Source: Asterochloris sp. CNOR1 (taxonomy: Eukaryota; Chlorophyta; Trebouxiophyceae; Trebouxiales; Trebouxiaceae). From it: a stretch of 64,000 nt of DNA. The notes under the pieces were generated by a model. That model saw nothing but the letters and a program-made list of their open reading frames with translations, was not told the origin of the DNA and did no database searches. Both the position numbers and the translations under genes were made by a program. The first letter of the stretch is position 1. Each line of letters starts with the position of its first letter. Shown piece by piece: positions 37,376 to 50,100 of this stretch. The stretch spans positions 1,116,001 to 1,180,000 of the forward strand of contig OZ017761.1 of assembly GCA_963969365.1 (NCBI GenBank). Reading direction: 5' to 3'.

Positions 37376-38583
37376 TGCGGAAAATGCAGCACTGATGCAA
37401 GGATCGGCCTTTGTTCTTCAAAGTTGAATCTGACTTATCACCACTTGTGACCTATGAAACCAGACAGTGGCATTATCATCAGTACAGCCCGGTGGTGACA
37501 CAGATATCTTGGAGGAGAGCTCTCAACATCAATCCAGACCGCCCTTTTTGCTGGGTGGTGCTTATGCAGGGGCAGATATCATGGCCAGCAAGTTGTCGGC
37601 CTGCAGGGCTCAGCTCACTGCCAGTCCTGGTTCATGCTCATGCCTGGCTTGATGACACATAATCAAAACCAGTTGCCTCTCAGGGGGAGCCCACCACACT
37701 GCTATTCACATATGCCAAGCCGACGTAAGGCTCTGCAATGGCATGCTCTGCCACAAGCGGTCGTCACGTGCCTGTACATCTGCCTGGTAACCCTGATCCC
37801 TGCACTGTTCTGCTCCCCTGCTGGGTGCCGTGGTATGCGAACCCCTCTCACCGCCCAGTCTGCAGAGCAGAAAGCTACTGAGAGGTGACTCACAGTGCAG
37901 GGGCAAATGAACAGCTCATCCTGTTGGCACATTGGCAGATGCAGGCACAGGGCACTGCCCAGGACTTAAAAAAGGCTGCAGCTGGGACACACTACATCAA
38001 TGTTCCTGGGGGCACTGTGGGCCACCTGAGATCCTGGGATGCTTGCTTGACATCAAAAGGCAGGACCACCTGAGCGAAGCCAGGGACATGTGAAGGGCTA
38101 CCTCACAGAGTCTGGTTGTTGGGCAGCTGAACTATCAGACCAGAGGATCTCTCTGGGTCAGCGTCTCCTCGAGTGTGTGGCAGGAGCAATTGCTGCTGTA
38201 TGCACTTTACCAGCTAGAAGGTGGGCATCATGGGTGTGCTTCGCCCCTGGGCTGCAACACAGGATGGCAGCTGCTGGTGGCCCACCACTGCAAGCTTTGC
38301 TGCTGCTGCAGATGCTGCGGCAACCAGGGCTGCAGCTCTGTGTCAGACATGCCTGCATGGGACCTCAGCAGGCTGAAGCAGCCTGTTATGGCTGCGCGCC
38401 AAGAAGGTTCCGCTGCAGGATTGACTGATGCAAGCCGCATGGCCTTTCATATACTCACAGATTATGAGGTCATTGTGCTGGTGGCTGGAGGCCGTTATTG
38501 ATTGCTGTGTCAAGAGCTATGCGTCGCCTTGGAACAGCTCTGAAAGGGTACTGGAGCATTCAAGCATGCATGCATTCATTCTT
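37376..38583. other. Gene-free stretch between dehydrogenase start and palmitoyltransferase stop
   Basis: About 1.2 kb. It should include the dehydrogenase promoter and the palmitoyltransferase 3' untranslated region. Frames up to 112 codons occur but lack family resemblance or conserved splice partners. Confidence 0.45.
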
Positions 38584-40710
38584 TCATCTACAACAGGAAT
38601 AGATATGATTGTCGCACAGCGTCTCTTGGCTGGCCATCTGAGCAATCTGATGCTGGCGGGGCAGCACATATGGCGTGGTCGTGGCATAACAGCAGGTGTG
38701 CAGCACATTCTGCACAATTCCCTTGCTGAAGGGGGCAACGTGGCGGGGCACGTCCTGCAGGTATGGCACTCGCCCTTTCCTGCGCTTGATGTGCTCTGCA
38801 GTGCTCTGCCCAGTGGCAATCAGCCAGCTGTGGAACCCCAGGAGCCCCCAGTCGAAGACCAACGTCAGAAACAGGGCCACTGTGGCTACCAGCAGCCAGC
38901 CATCCACCTCCAGGCTGCCGTCAGGGCCGGTGTGGATGCTGAGAGCTGTGGTGGCATCTGCAAAGGCCCAGGCAATCAGCAGCCCCTGGAATAGCAAGTG
39001 CCACCAGAACCTGCAGCAGAGTGGAGGCAGAGTGGCAGCTCAGCTGCTGAGAATGGCAGGCCTTGGCACAGAACTGCTGCGAGAACAGACGCAGCTGCTG
39101 CCAATCAGCCCTGGGAGACAAGGCTCTGGCAGACAAGGTGGCTGGCAGAGCTGGTAGCAGGCGGAGGCTGAGTGTCAGCTGAGCTGCTGGGCTGGCAGAG
39201 TCTAGGCAGCAGGGTGCTAGCCAGCGGCAGGAGCTACCTGGCGTGGTTCCCAGCACCGATGCAGTTCCCCACCCACGCGCAGTGGTGGTCAAACCTGCGC
39301 ACACAGCGACTGCAGGCAGCAGACAGGGGTCAGTGAAGCTGCACAGCAACACTCAAAACAGTGCAGGGACCTGCTGCTCTCCCACCTCAACAGCACAAAG
39401 TGGCAACTACCTGCATGCGTGGCAGTGCTTGGCGCGCAGCTCCTGCCAGGACCCGCAGTGCAAGCACCACTGGCCTGCACGCCACACAGAAAGAAAGAGA
39501 TGGTCAGGTGCATGTCCATCGCCAAGGGCTTCTCTGCAGAGGGCTCATGTTTGAGCTTTGCCGATTGCAGGTCTTGCAAATGACATCTGCTAGCTCACCC
39601 ATAAGCTCACCTGGGTTGTCCCCCTCCCACCAGGGTGTATTGTCAGTGCCAGAGCCAGCAGCCTGCAGGCTGACGGGGCCTGGAGCCAGGCAGCTGGCGT
39701 CTGCAACTGCAATGGCCGCCTCTTCCTCCAGCAGCGGGCTCTTGCTGGCGGCATCCTCGTCTGTGCCAGCCGGCAGGGGACCAGCAGCCCGCTGCCGCTG
39801 GGCCTCCACGTCTATGCCGTGGTGCCCATGCTCTGCATGCCCCTCAGCGGTGCTGGAGGAGGCCAGCATGACCTCTAGGGGCGCCTGCACGGTAGTGGGT
39901 GCGGTCATTATAAAAGAAGCGGGCACGATGTTCAAGTGCAGCTGGTGAGGCAGCTGCACCCCACTGCAGAACACCCTGTGGTTGCTAGCAGCAACAAAGC
40001 CCAGGGCGTCATGCAGCATGAGCAGAGAGGCCCTGCTTCCTGTTTGCACAGCTCCAAGCTGCTCACTGAATATCGACCTGCTGCTGGCAGCAAGACAAGA
40101 AACAGAGGGAGTGGTGCAGCACAAGAGGAATGGCTGCTTGCTGTTTGTGCTGCTCCATGCGATGTCTGTCTGCCAGAACCCTGCTGCCCAGCAGTGTCAC
40201 ACTGGCAACACCCACCTGCCCTGCTGGCAAGAATCCAGGATCTGATATGGCCACGTTGAGCCACAGGCCAAAGTTGACTACCAGCCCCAGTATCATGTAC
40301 CACCCCAGCCTGCCATCGCCATTCTGCCAGCTCCTGCCAATATGTGTCTTGCTGTGGAACATCTTGACAGCCAGCAGGATGATGGTTAGGAAGTAGATGG
40401 ATCCCACCATGACACGAGCACCTGCAGTGGACCGGTAGGTAGCTGCTGCGCCTGACTCATAGCACTGCCTGTGATACGCAAATGCACCCTCAGGAGTGGC
40501 TGCTATTGGGCACTGCGCACGTGAAGAAGACGCAGCCAATGTTTCTGGGAGCAATTCTGAGATTGCTGCTGTGCAGCAACAAAACATCAGCTTTCTGGCG
40601 GGCCTTGCATGGCTGAGTTCACCCTTGGCTCCCATGCGCTTGCGCTCTGCATAGGACATTGTCCGTTTGCGAGCCATCGCCTCCTGCCATTCTGCCTTCA
40701 GATCCACCAT
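38584..40710 (-). CDS. DHHC-type protein S-acyltransferase (palmitoyltransferase)
   Basis: Six exons: 40710-40623, 40499-40216, 39884-39611, 39474-39411, 39309-39238 and 39010-38584, giving 402 residues. Two N-terminal membrane helices are seen (around [14 protein letters not shown] and [15 protein letters not shown]). The cysteine-rich domain reads [20 protein letters not shown], then [17 protein letters not shown] with the catalytic DHHC at 244-247. Two more helices follow, with [10 protein letters not shown] in place of the family TTxE motif and a [10 protein letters not shown]-terminal motif. Such enzymes add palmitate to cytosolic cysteines of membrane proteins. Exon 3 adds an acidic, Ala/Glu-rich linker of about 91 residues between helix 2 and the cysteine-rich domain, unusual in length. 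Targets are unknown. It is divergent from the lipase gene, 465 bp away. Confidence 0.93.
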
Positions 40711-41175
40711 GATGGATCAGGCTTGTGCTTTCAAAGCCTCAATTGAATGGTAGTCATCAGGCCCAATGACCATGATGGGCAAGTGTGCCACAGCTGGGGC
40801 ATGTCATGTTCACTCATCAGTCTTCCTCACTGGAACCGGGTCGATCAACAGTGTCGGAGGAGCACAACAGCATTGGCAAGGTGCTGCTGCCAAACTTTTC
40901 CGACATAGTTCATCACCTACCTGGCTCAGGCAAAGAGGGCACGCTACATCTTCTGCTGCCACTGTGATGAGTGCCTCACCTCTGACATGCATATAGCAGC
41001 ATCAGGCTCCATTATAGACATCATAAGCGACGTATTCAGCTGCCTCAGCTGCACAACACTGGTGTTGACACCCCAGAAGGCAGACCGATGCTTCAGCAAG
41101 CGCCCCAGCATCACCATATGAGGAGGCTGGGAGAGATGAGCTCAGCATAGCAGGGCAGTTTGTACAGCCTGCACA
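40711..41175. promoter_or_regulatory. Shared 465-bp region between divergent palmitoyltransferase and lipase genes
   Basis: Both start codons face outward from this segment, which should hold both promoters. No specific element was recognised. Confidence 0.35.
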
Positions 41176-44100
41176 ATGCCAGCCCTCAGGCTGTTTGGAC
41201 GAAACTGGAGCCTGGCCTCAGATGACATTCCCCTGCTGGCAGCCCCAGCTGCCGTGTTCCACTGCCTGTGGTGTATCTTCATGCTTGTGGGCGTGGGGCT
41301 ACTGGCGCACCACTATCCCACAAATTGCCCCGCAGGTGGGATCCCACTCCTGCTGCCCTCATTTGTTGTGCCAACGCATGCATCACAGCAAGCAGGTGGA
41401 GCCTCAGATGGCCTCTGGAGCTCATGTCTTGATGAACATCAGGTTGGCATGCCAGGCATGAGGTCCATTTGCCAGCTAGCAGTTGTTGCTGGCAGTCAGC
41501 CTGTGGCTGCCATCCCCAATTTCTTGTTACAACATCCAATGCAGCCTCAGCCGCTCTGCAGCCTCGGAACAGTGGCTCTGTCAGAACAAGCTTGCTGGCG
41601 CCCTGCAGGGATAAAGTACATGGTGTGCCTTTGCGGTCTGGCGCTCTGCTTTCTGGCATCCACCATCCTGGAGGCCTGGCTGACCAGGGAGGGCCTGAAA
41701 GGTGGGCGCAGAGTCACAGCACCTGTGCAGCCTGCCTCTCATGCTCAGTTTAACGATCCGCCAGGCGCACACGCACAACCAAGCAGTGCTGCTGCTGGGG
41801 CCAGTCCAACAGCAAGGGGTCACTGCGGCACAAGCCGTCATAACAGCCTGTGCCCCAGCTAGGGCTACCTGGTCTGCCGTTCATGCTCCAGGCAGGCCAT
41901 GTCACGCTGTGAGTACATGCATGGCAGCCGCATTGCCACTCCAAAGTGATGTGTCTGCAGGCACTATTCTGGAGACCCAGAGACGTAGCAAGGTGCCCAA
42001 GCTGTTGTATGCCCAGATTGCCATATTTCTGTTGGAGGTCGCCTTTGTCCGTGAGTGTAGTCACTGTCAGGTGTCATCCTGCTGTTAGCATTGAGTGCAG
42101 CATGGGATGCTGAGCTCTTGCGAGTGACGATCTGTCTCGCTTCTTGGAGTTGAGGTCCTGCATGCATGTGCCGGTGAGAACAGAAAGCTCTGGTGCTAGT
42201 AGGGGCATCAGTGAGCTGCCTGCTGATTCCTGCATGGTGTCCTCAAACCTCTGCTGTACATTCTGGTGTGGCTATACAACCTGCTCCCCAACCCAGGATC
42301 ATCAGTGAAGCCACAACAGCACCTTGACAGCAGCAATGCCTGCTTCCGCCTGCTGCAGCCGTTACAGCTCTGCTGCTCTAGGGGCACAGCCGCTCCACAC
42401 CCACCTGCAAGCTGCTTCCTCCTGCCTGCAGTCTTTGGGACAATCGTGCTCTATGGGTACACCCAGCCCACTTGCTTTCACACACAGCGGAACTCGTATA
42501 ATCCCCACAGGATTATGATGGTCATGATCTGGACCAGCTGGGCTGCCCTTGTGGTGGTCGGGGCCTGCACCATCCTGACCTACAACTTCTTTCCCACCAG
42601 CAATAGTCAGATGAGCTGGTGAGCCTCCCAAGGCTGCATTACTATACACTTTTGAACTGGTGCAATCTGGGCATCCCTGCTGGCCTTGCAAACCTGCCAG
42701 GCATAACTGGCAACATCTGTGCTCTATATCAGTATGACGTTCAGAGCCTGGCTCACACGTGACGTTCCCTGCACACTGTGTGCAGCTGAGAAGGCTTAAA
42801 TGGTTGCAGTGCAGTCCAACTGTGCCTGGCAGCAGTTGCTTGTGGTCGGCAACCACAGCCATCCTGATCCTGTCTGCATAGGGACATGAGGTCCAGTCGG
42901 CAGGACTGCATCCTACAATGCAGTGTCTTGCAACCCAACCTCCCCTTGCGCCACTGCTACCTTGCCGCAGCGATTGGCCAAGCCCAGATTTGGTAGACTC
43001 AATGCTGCCCCGTCTCCTGTTCATGCAGGGAGCTACGGTGCAAGTGCCTCGCCTGCATCTTGTGCTTCAGCGATCGAGCCACTTCCAACAAAGGGCCTCA
43101 TGGCGGCTCCCACCCTAAGGAGGACCAAGCCAGCCCAATCTCGAGGATGGCTGAGCTCTTTGCTCAGGTCAGCGACGCTGCATTGCATGCGCCTGCTGAC
43201 CGTCTGCGCAAACCCGCTTTCAGTGAAAGCAGGCCACTGCAGGCCTGCTTCCTGTGGTGTGGCTTGGGCAGATGTGCCTAGGCAGCGACCGGCTCGTGCC
43301 TGCAGTGCATGGCGCTGTTCCTGTGTGCAGGAGAGTGTGTGTATGTTGGCTGCCTGGTCACACCACCAGCACCTAGCTGCTGTTTGCCCAGGACACTGTG
43401 TAACTGCAGGATAGCAGGCAGTTATGGTATCCAAACACGTGTCAGGCAGCTGTCTGCTCAAGCTGCAGTGCTGACTGCAGGCAGCAGCTTTGCTAACAGA
43501 GGCTGCCTTGCCACTGCTCTGGATGGCATATGTTGCCAGGCTGCCTTGTTACCTTGACGGCCACAGCTTGTTCTCCTGCGCATTCCCTCCTTGGAGCCCC
43601 TCGCATGGTTGCTGTTTCTCTGGCAGGTATTTGGCGAGTGGGACATGGTCACCACGGACGTATTGGCGACATTCCTGATGGCTGCCGCTGCCCAGCGTTG
43701 CAAGCGACGCAGGGTCGTCCAGGAGCTTGTCAGCCAACATCTGAAGCCTGGTGCCGGCAGCCTGCTGCAGCAGGTGGGGCATCGGCGTTTTGGTGATAGC
43801 CCGTGTGCAGTCCAGTTCATCTTGCGGGATGTCAGAAGAAAAGCCAGCCCAGGCGCTGGCAGTCTGCTGCATGAGGGGGGGCCAATTGGAAGAGCTGCCG
43901 CGCATCCAGGTGCACTTTAGCAGGCTGGCCAGCTGGTGAAGTTGTTTGGCTGCATCAGGTGGAACACAGAGGCTCAAGCCTATAGCTGACAGCAGTGCAG
44001 TGCTTGATGTCCACATGTAGCTTGACAAGGTTTCTGGCATTCATCAAGGCTTGATGCAGTTTCGGCATGTGCAGCTGCATGCCTGAAGCATCTGTCTTTG

Positions 44101-47100
44101 GCAGGGCTTTGCTCCACAGCCAGGGCATGTCCCCTGTCCTGCCCCATGCCTGTGCAGGCTCCAAGTACAACAGCTCTGCCAGCGTGACAGGGACCTGCTC
44201 GCCATGCAGGCTGCCAGCAATGTGAAATGTGGGTGTGCCTGTGCAAGCATGACATGGTGCCGTTACCTGTCATCCCTGCTTGACTAACACTCCTGCTTGT
44301 GCTCGCTGCCAGTACCACTGTGTGGTCAGAACGATGTAGGAAAGTGCTAATTTGTGCCTGACTCATGTGAGCTATCAGCACTGCCACTGCAGTGGCCACG
44401 GCATGGGCGCCCAGATGTCAGACAGCATGTATGTCATTAAGGCTGCCAACTCAGACTCTAGCAGTCAAAGGCTTAAGGGGCAGCCGTTTGGTTCAGCCTG
44501 CTCCTCTTGCAGGGGTCCATCATGGTGGCCTCTGCCCGTCAGAGTGTGGGGCTATTTTGTCTGGCCTAGCATCCTCCTCATACCGGGTGCCCAGCATTGC
44601 ACATTGAGCCAGCTGTGACTGTCCACTTCACCTCCTCATGCAAAGGGCCAGCACTGCACACTGAGCCACCTGTTTCACTTGTGCCCCTTCTCATTGCAGG
44701 CTGCCAGCACCACTGGCTCGGCCAGTCACAGCGTGGGGGGCCTGATGTCCGACCTCGTGCACCATGTGGAGGATGACTTCGACCGTCGCCTGCACCCTAT
44801 CGACAGCATCAATAGCCAGCAGGGCCTGCTGACAACGGGCAGCGACTCCAGCACAGGTCAGGATGCATTCGTGTTATGGGTTCATGGCTGCTGAGAGCTG
44901 GCATACAGCAGGATTACACGCTGCAGCTGGCCCCAATATGTCTGGGCCATCTGAACGCTTCGCTCAGCAGCAGGGGGTCTAAGAGCTACAGGGTGGCTTC
45001 AGCCTAGGCGTGTATCTTCAGCTGTTGCTGAGCCGCCAAATATGATGTGGTTCTGGGGAGGTGGCAGGGAGTTGGACCCCATTGACGGTCTCACCAGCGA
45101 CCAGGGCCAGGCGGGCCAAAAAGGACGTAAGTCTGCCTAGACCAGGGTTGATCCAGCTGGCAGGGGCCTGCACCCTTGTGACAGGGGCCTGCACCCTTTT
45201 TACAGCATCGGCAACCAACATGGTAGCCAGCGACTTCAAATGGTGGGGAATTACTTTGCAGGGAGGGCCTCTTGAGCGGTTCAGCTAGGCCTAATAAGGC
45301 AGGACCGTGCAGCACACCCACAGCCAGGGCCTGGCAGAGGCCAGGAGCGACTGCCATGCTTTTGTTGTCTTGGGAGCTGCTGAGTCGGGCTTGTCAGCAG
45401 ATGAGCTTAGCGGCAGAGTTGTGCAGCTTGTGTGATACCCAGTATCTGGGGCACCACTCCAAGCATTGCCAAAGTTTTAGAAGGCATTGCTCAGATCTGG
45501 GGTGATGGAGGTAAGCTTGGCATGAGGCAACTGAAATCTCTAGTTCTGCACCCAAGTTCCCCCTCTGCATGCAGCTGCAAGCAACAGCCCTCCAAAATCT
45601 GTGGACAGCACCCCCAGTGGCCTTGGGCCCCAGGCCCCTGACTCCTCCAGCCCTCTGCAACACTCCGGCTCTGGCCGCAGCGAAGAATCCCCTCAGCGCT
45701 CTGACCAGCAGCAGATGGAGGACAGAGGAGGTGCTGCTGGGGTCGTGGGGGGCGAGCGAGGCGGGGACAGCAGGCGCAGCCGCCAGCCACAGCACCTGCT
45801 GACACCCAGCGGGATGATGTGTGAGCTCAAGTGAGTTGCCTGGCTCGGAAGGCAGGGTTGTGATTGGCTGTCCAAACTACAAGGGTGATGGCGGGCACGG
45901 GGGTAGGGGGGGGGGGATGGGGGGGGCTCGGTGGCCGGGGGAGGAGATGAGGCTGGTGGGGTCTGCAGACGTGTACAGCAACATGCAGCACCTGCTGAAG
46001 CTCAGCACCACGCTGCACAAGCACTCCGTGTTGCCTCGCTCAGTAGACAGGGGTACTGATTGGAAGGGCACCTCAGGCATCTCGCAGTGTGGCACGGCAG
46101 AGCTGTCAGCTGAAGCTCCCCCACCTGCTGATGCCCAGCAGGTTGAAGTTGACGTGGACATATTGCGAGCCGGCAGCGCATGCTCTTTGGAGGTCCTTCA
46201 TGCTCAGGCATGCTGCAGCCGCTGTTCGCCAGCCGACGCACTCCACTGCCTTTCCTCAAGTTGTGCAGTCAGGTGCCGCTGCTTGGCTGCAGCTGGTCCA
46301 AGGTCCTGCCACCCTTTAGAGCAATGGCCAGGCATGTGCTGCTGTGGCTGCTTCCGTGAGATGACAGCCCGCAAGGCCACAGGTACATGGGTCAGCAGAG
46401 CAACAATGACGAAGTGCTGTCCTCACCAGCAGATAGTGAGCCTGCCTCTTTCTGCTCCTGTAGTCCTGGTATGGACCCTCATGAGGCTGCGGAGGCGCAG
46501 GGCAGGCATCACAAGGCAGTGTCCACTGCTGACCTGCTGGAGGCAGCACACTACGTCAACTTTGCCTTTGCCAGCTACGGCTACATGCTGTACATCTGGA
46601 GCAAGCCGCCCGTCTCGTGAGTCTGGCTGCTGTTGCAGAGCTGCTTCCATGCCTTTTATCGTTGATCCGTAGGGTGCTGCCTGCAGCAACTTGCCCTATA
46701 CCAGCTGACAGCTCTTTTGATTGGCATGCCTTTGCTGTTCGCATGCTTGACCCGCTGGCAGAGCATGCAAACCCATGAAATGTGCAGCTGGCACAAGTGG
46801 CAACTGTGTGTTGGGCTGCATTTGCTCTGCAGCCCAGCACTGGGCTGCAGAAATTGGACGAGCCGAAGTCGCCTTCCAGAAACACCAGCATCACCTGCTA
46901 CCGCCTGCGCCTGCAGAGGTCACCTGCAGCTCGGCTTTGGGCACTGCTGCAGCTGCTCGTTGCACTCCTTGCAGCCTCACCAACCCTCCCGTACTCCACA
47001 GAATGGACTCCCTGCTGCAGCCTGCTGTGAGCGCTGCTGCAGCTGCTGGCTGGCCTCCCGGTCTTCAGCCTCACTGACTGCCTTGTGCTCTTCTGCAGGG

Positions 47101-50100
47101 GCCCCCTGCAGCTCTGCTTTGGCCGTTGCTGCAGCTGCTGGCTGCACCCTCTGCGACGCTACCAGGAAATCTTCAGCACAGAGGCCTGGTCCTCAGCCAT
47201 CAAGGTGTGGCACCTACAAGCTATGCTTGAGGTACCTTGTTCTCAAGCCAGGGTGCATGCTGCAAGTCCACCTTGAAAAGGCCATCTTGGGCTTTGGGAG
47301 TCAATCCCAAAGTCATATGTTGGTTAGCTGAAAGTTGCACTATATGCACCTCCACACAGCTCTGGCCACCAGTGTCTACAAACAAGCCTCTACTGCTGCC
47401 TAGAGCAGCGCTGGAGCCCGTTACTCTGGTGGCGCTCTGCAGGTGACCAACCACATGAACCGTGAGGCAATCCACCAGATGACGGGCCTACCTGACAGAG
47501 CCGTTGTCTTTGTGCGTTTTGAGGGGGAGGCCCGTAATAAGCAGTGCCTGCCCTATTTCATTGCTGTGGATGAGCGCTCCAAGGCTGTGGGTGAGCTACA
47601 GCATGCAGCATTCTCAAAGTATGAGTGTCCAACAGGCATCGGACAGACTAGTGTCAACATCCTGTTGGGCGTGGTGGCTGTGGCAAACTTGACTTGACAG
47701 TGTTGCAGGGTAGCCTGCCTCTGACCCTGCCAATGCCACTCACTGTACTGCCTGTCTGGAAAGGGCAGCAATCATCCCAAGCCACGCCTTCCGCTGTGCA
47801 CCACAGTCCATTTGCAGCATCTTGAACTCTCTGCTGAGCCTGTTTCTCAGAGCTATCTGCAAATCAGCTGCTGCTAAGGGCCAGCCCCTGCCCCTGCAGT
47901 GCAGCCAAACTGCAGCATCCTCGCCAGGGAAAGGCCAACTCAATATGTTATGTTGTTGTCAGGGGACCCTCACAGGGTTGAGCCTGCCACCCTGCAGTGC
48001 TGTCCATACGAGGGACGCTCTCCCTGGAGGACTGCATCACAGACTTCCTGTGTGAGCCTGCCGTTCTGGACGACTGGATCAAGGAGGTCGGCAACTCAGG
48101 GGCCTCGGGAGCGAGCTTTGAGGAGTGCGCCCCCCCTGTGCAGAAGGCTGGTGAGCCTGGCTGGCAGTGGCGCTTGCTGCCCTCAGGATGTCCAGATGTG
48201 CAAGGCTGAGACAGCCAGCTCAAGTGCTGCACAGTGCCAGCCTAAAGCGTGGATGGCATCCCTTCAGAAGGCTGGTGGGCCTGCTTGGCAGTGTGTGCTG
48301 CGACACTTCAAGGGAGCCCACAGGGTCCGAGCTGCACAGGCCAGCTCAGGCGCTGCAAGCTGCCAGGCTCAGCTTGGGGCCATGTCTGAGAAGGCTTGCA
48401 TTCCTGCATGGCAGTTGATACAGGTGGACAGTCGCAAAACATGTGGCTAGCTGGCAGGCATGTTTCAAAGGACCTTGCAGCTCTGTGTGCTGGGCAGAGA
48501 GCAAGCCAGTGTGGCCTGTCGGCAAGCAGTCTTGCGTGTGCAGGTCATCTGTGGAGGTGGCTCATCTTGACACAGGCTGCAGTGCCAAGCTTGAGGAGAT
48601 GGTTTCACACGGCCAGGGCTGTGGTGCGCATGTTGAGGCAGGCACCTTGCACTGCCTGCAGATCATGGTGTTTTAAGACCTTTGGGCACAGCGGCATGCT
48701 TCAGACAACCATGCTGGTCACGCTTCTTGTGGAAAAGGCTTGTTGCACTGCCTGCAGACCGTGATGCCCAGACTTTTGGGCACAGCGGCATCCTCGAAGC
48801 AGCTAAGGCTGTAGTGGAGGACCTGCAGCAGACAGGGGTACTGGGAGGGCTGATGAAGGGGCAACAGGTCTGCAGGGCTGCCAGCAGTCTGATTCTGCAA
48901 TGGTGCAGCAATCAACTCCACAGCTTGTCTTGTCTAGGAACTGAGAAGCAGCAGTGCTGCCAGTGTGCAGCTTGCCTGACCCAACCTAACCGCAACCTGC
49001 AGCCGACATGCACCCTGGCAGCATAAAGATTGACCTCATCTCAGGAGTTTACAGAGGCTGTCTTGAGACAGCATGGCAGCAAGCCATCTGACGTCAGCAT
49101 CAGATGCAGCCAGACCAGCACCCTCCCCTGCAATGGTGCAGGTCCACTCTCGGCACAAGAAGCCAGCCTTTGACTGCCGCGGGTGGCGGCTTGTGGTGAC
49201 AGGGCACAGCCTTGGGGCAGGGGCTGCAGTGCTGGTGGCACTCTACCTGCGCAACTTCTTCCCCAGGTGGGGGTTTGTCAATATCTGGAGAGGCTTGGGT
49301 GCTGGTGACCGCATGCCTCTCTGCAGGGGTGGGCCTGCGCACTGAAGCACTGTGGCAGCCTCCTGCTGCTCTGCAGCCTGCTTGGTGGCAGTGCTGATTT
49401 TGTTAGTCAGTGCTGCTGATAGACTACATGCAACCGGGACTTCTGGCCACTTTCATGATGAGAAGAGGGGGGGGGAGGGGGGTTTACACAGGAACAGCTT
49501 CGTGCCGGCAATGGTTGTGCAGCAGCACTGCTGGGCTGCAAGCTGCTTTGGCAGCCAGGCACCTTTCTGGTATCTCTGATAAGCCCAATCTCCGGTGTGA
49601 TGGTGCCCTGCAGGGTCAAATGTTGGGCTTTCTCACCCCCTGGGGGCCTGGCAGACCGCAATGTTAGCCGGGCTGCCCAGGAGTTCTGCACCAGCGTATT
49701 TTTGGGAAAAGACTGGATCCCACGGCTGACAGTTAACAGCTTTGAGCGCCTACGTGATGAAATGGTGGGCTCATTTTTTGCTGCTGCGTGTCTGTTTTAC
49801 TGTGCATAGTCATGAGGCTGACGGGGCTGAGTTTGTGCTTCTGGCTGTGGACAGCTACTGAGCATGTGCAAGGCAAAGGTGGGGCTGCAGCATACCAGAT
49901 GCACCCTCTCTGCCACTTGCGCCGAGCGAGATGTGCAGACAGAAGGGGAACATGCCCAGGCCCCAGCTGAGCTAACGTCTGCCAGCAGATCACAGCTGCC
50001 AACTGCATGCAAGTCAGCTGCCACCACAAGCGCCATTCCTGTGGGATGCTGCGCTGCAGATCATGGCTGCTACGCGCATCAAGATCAGCAAGCTGCGCTT

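Noticed and set aside
45821-46672. Open frame of 283 codons on the plus strand
   Set aside because: It crosses lipase introns and reads exons in a different frame from the one that matches the diacylglycerol lipase family.
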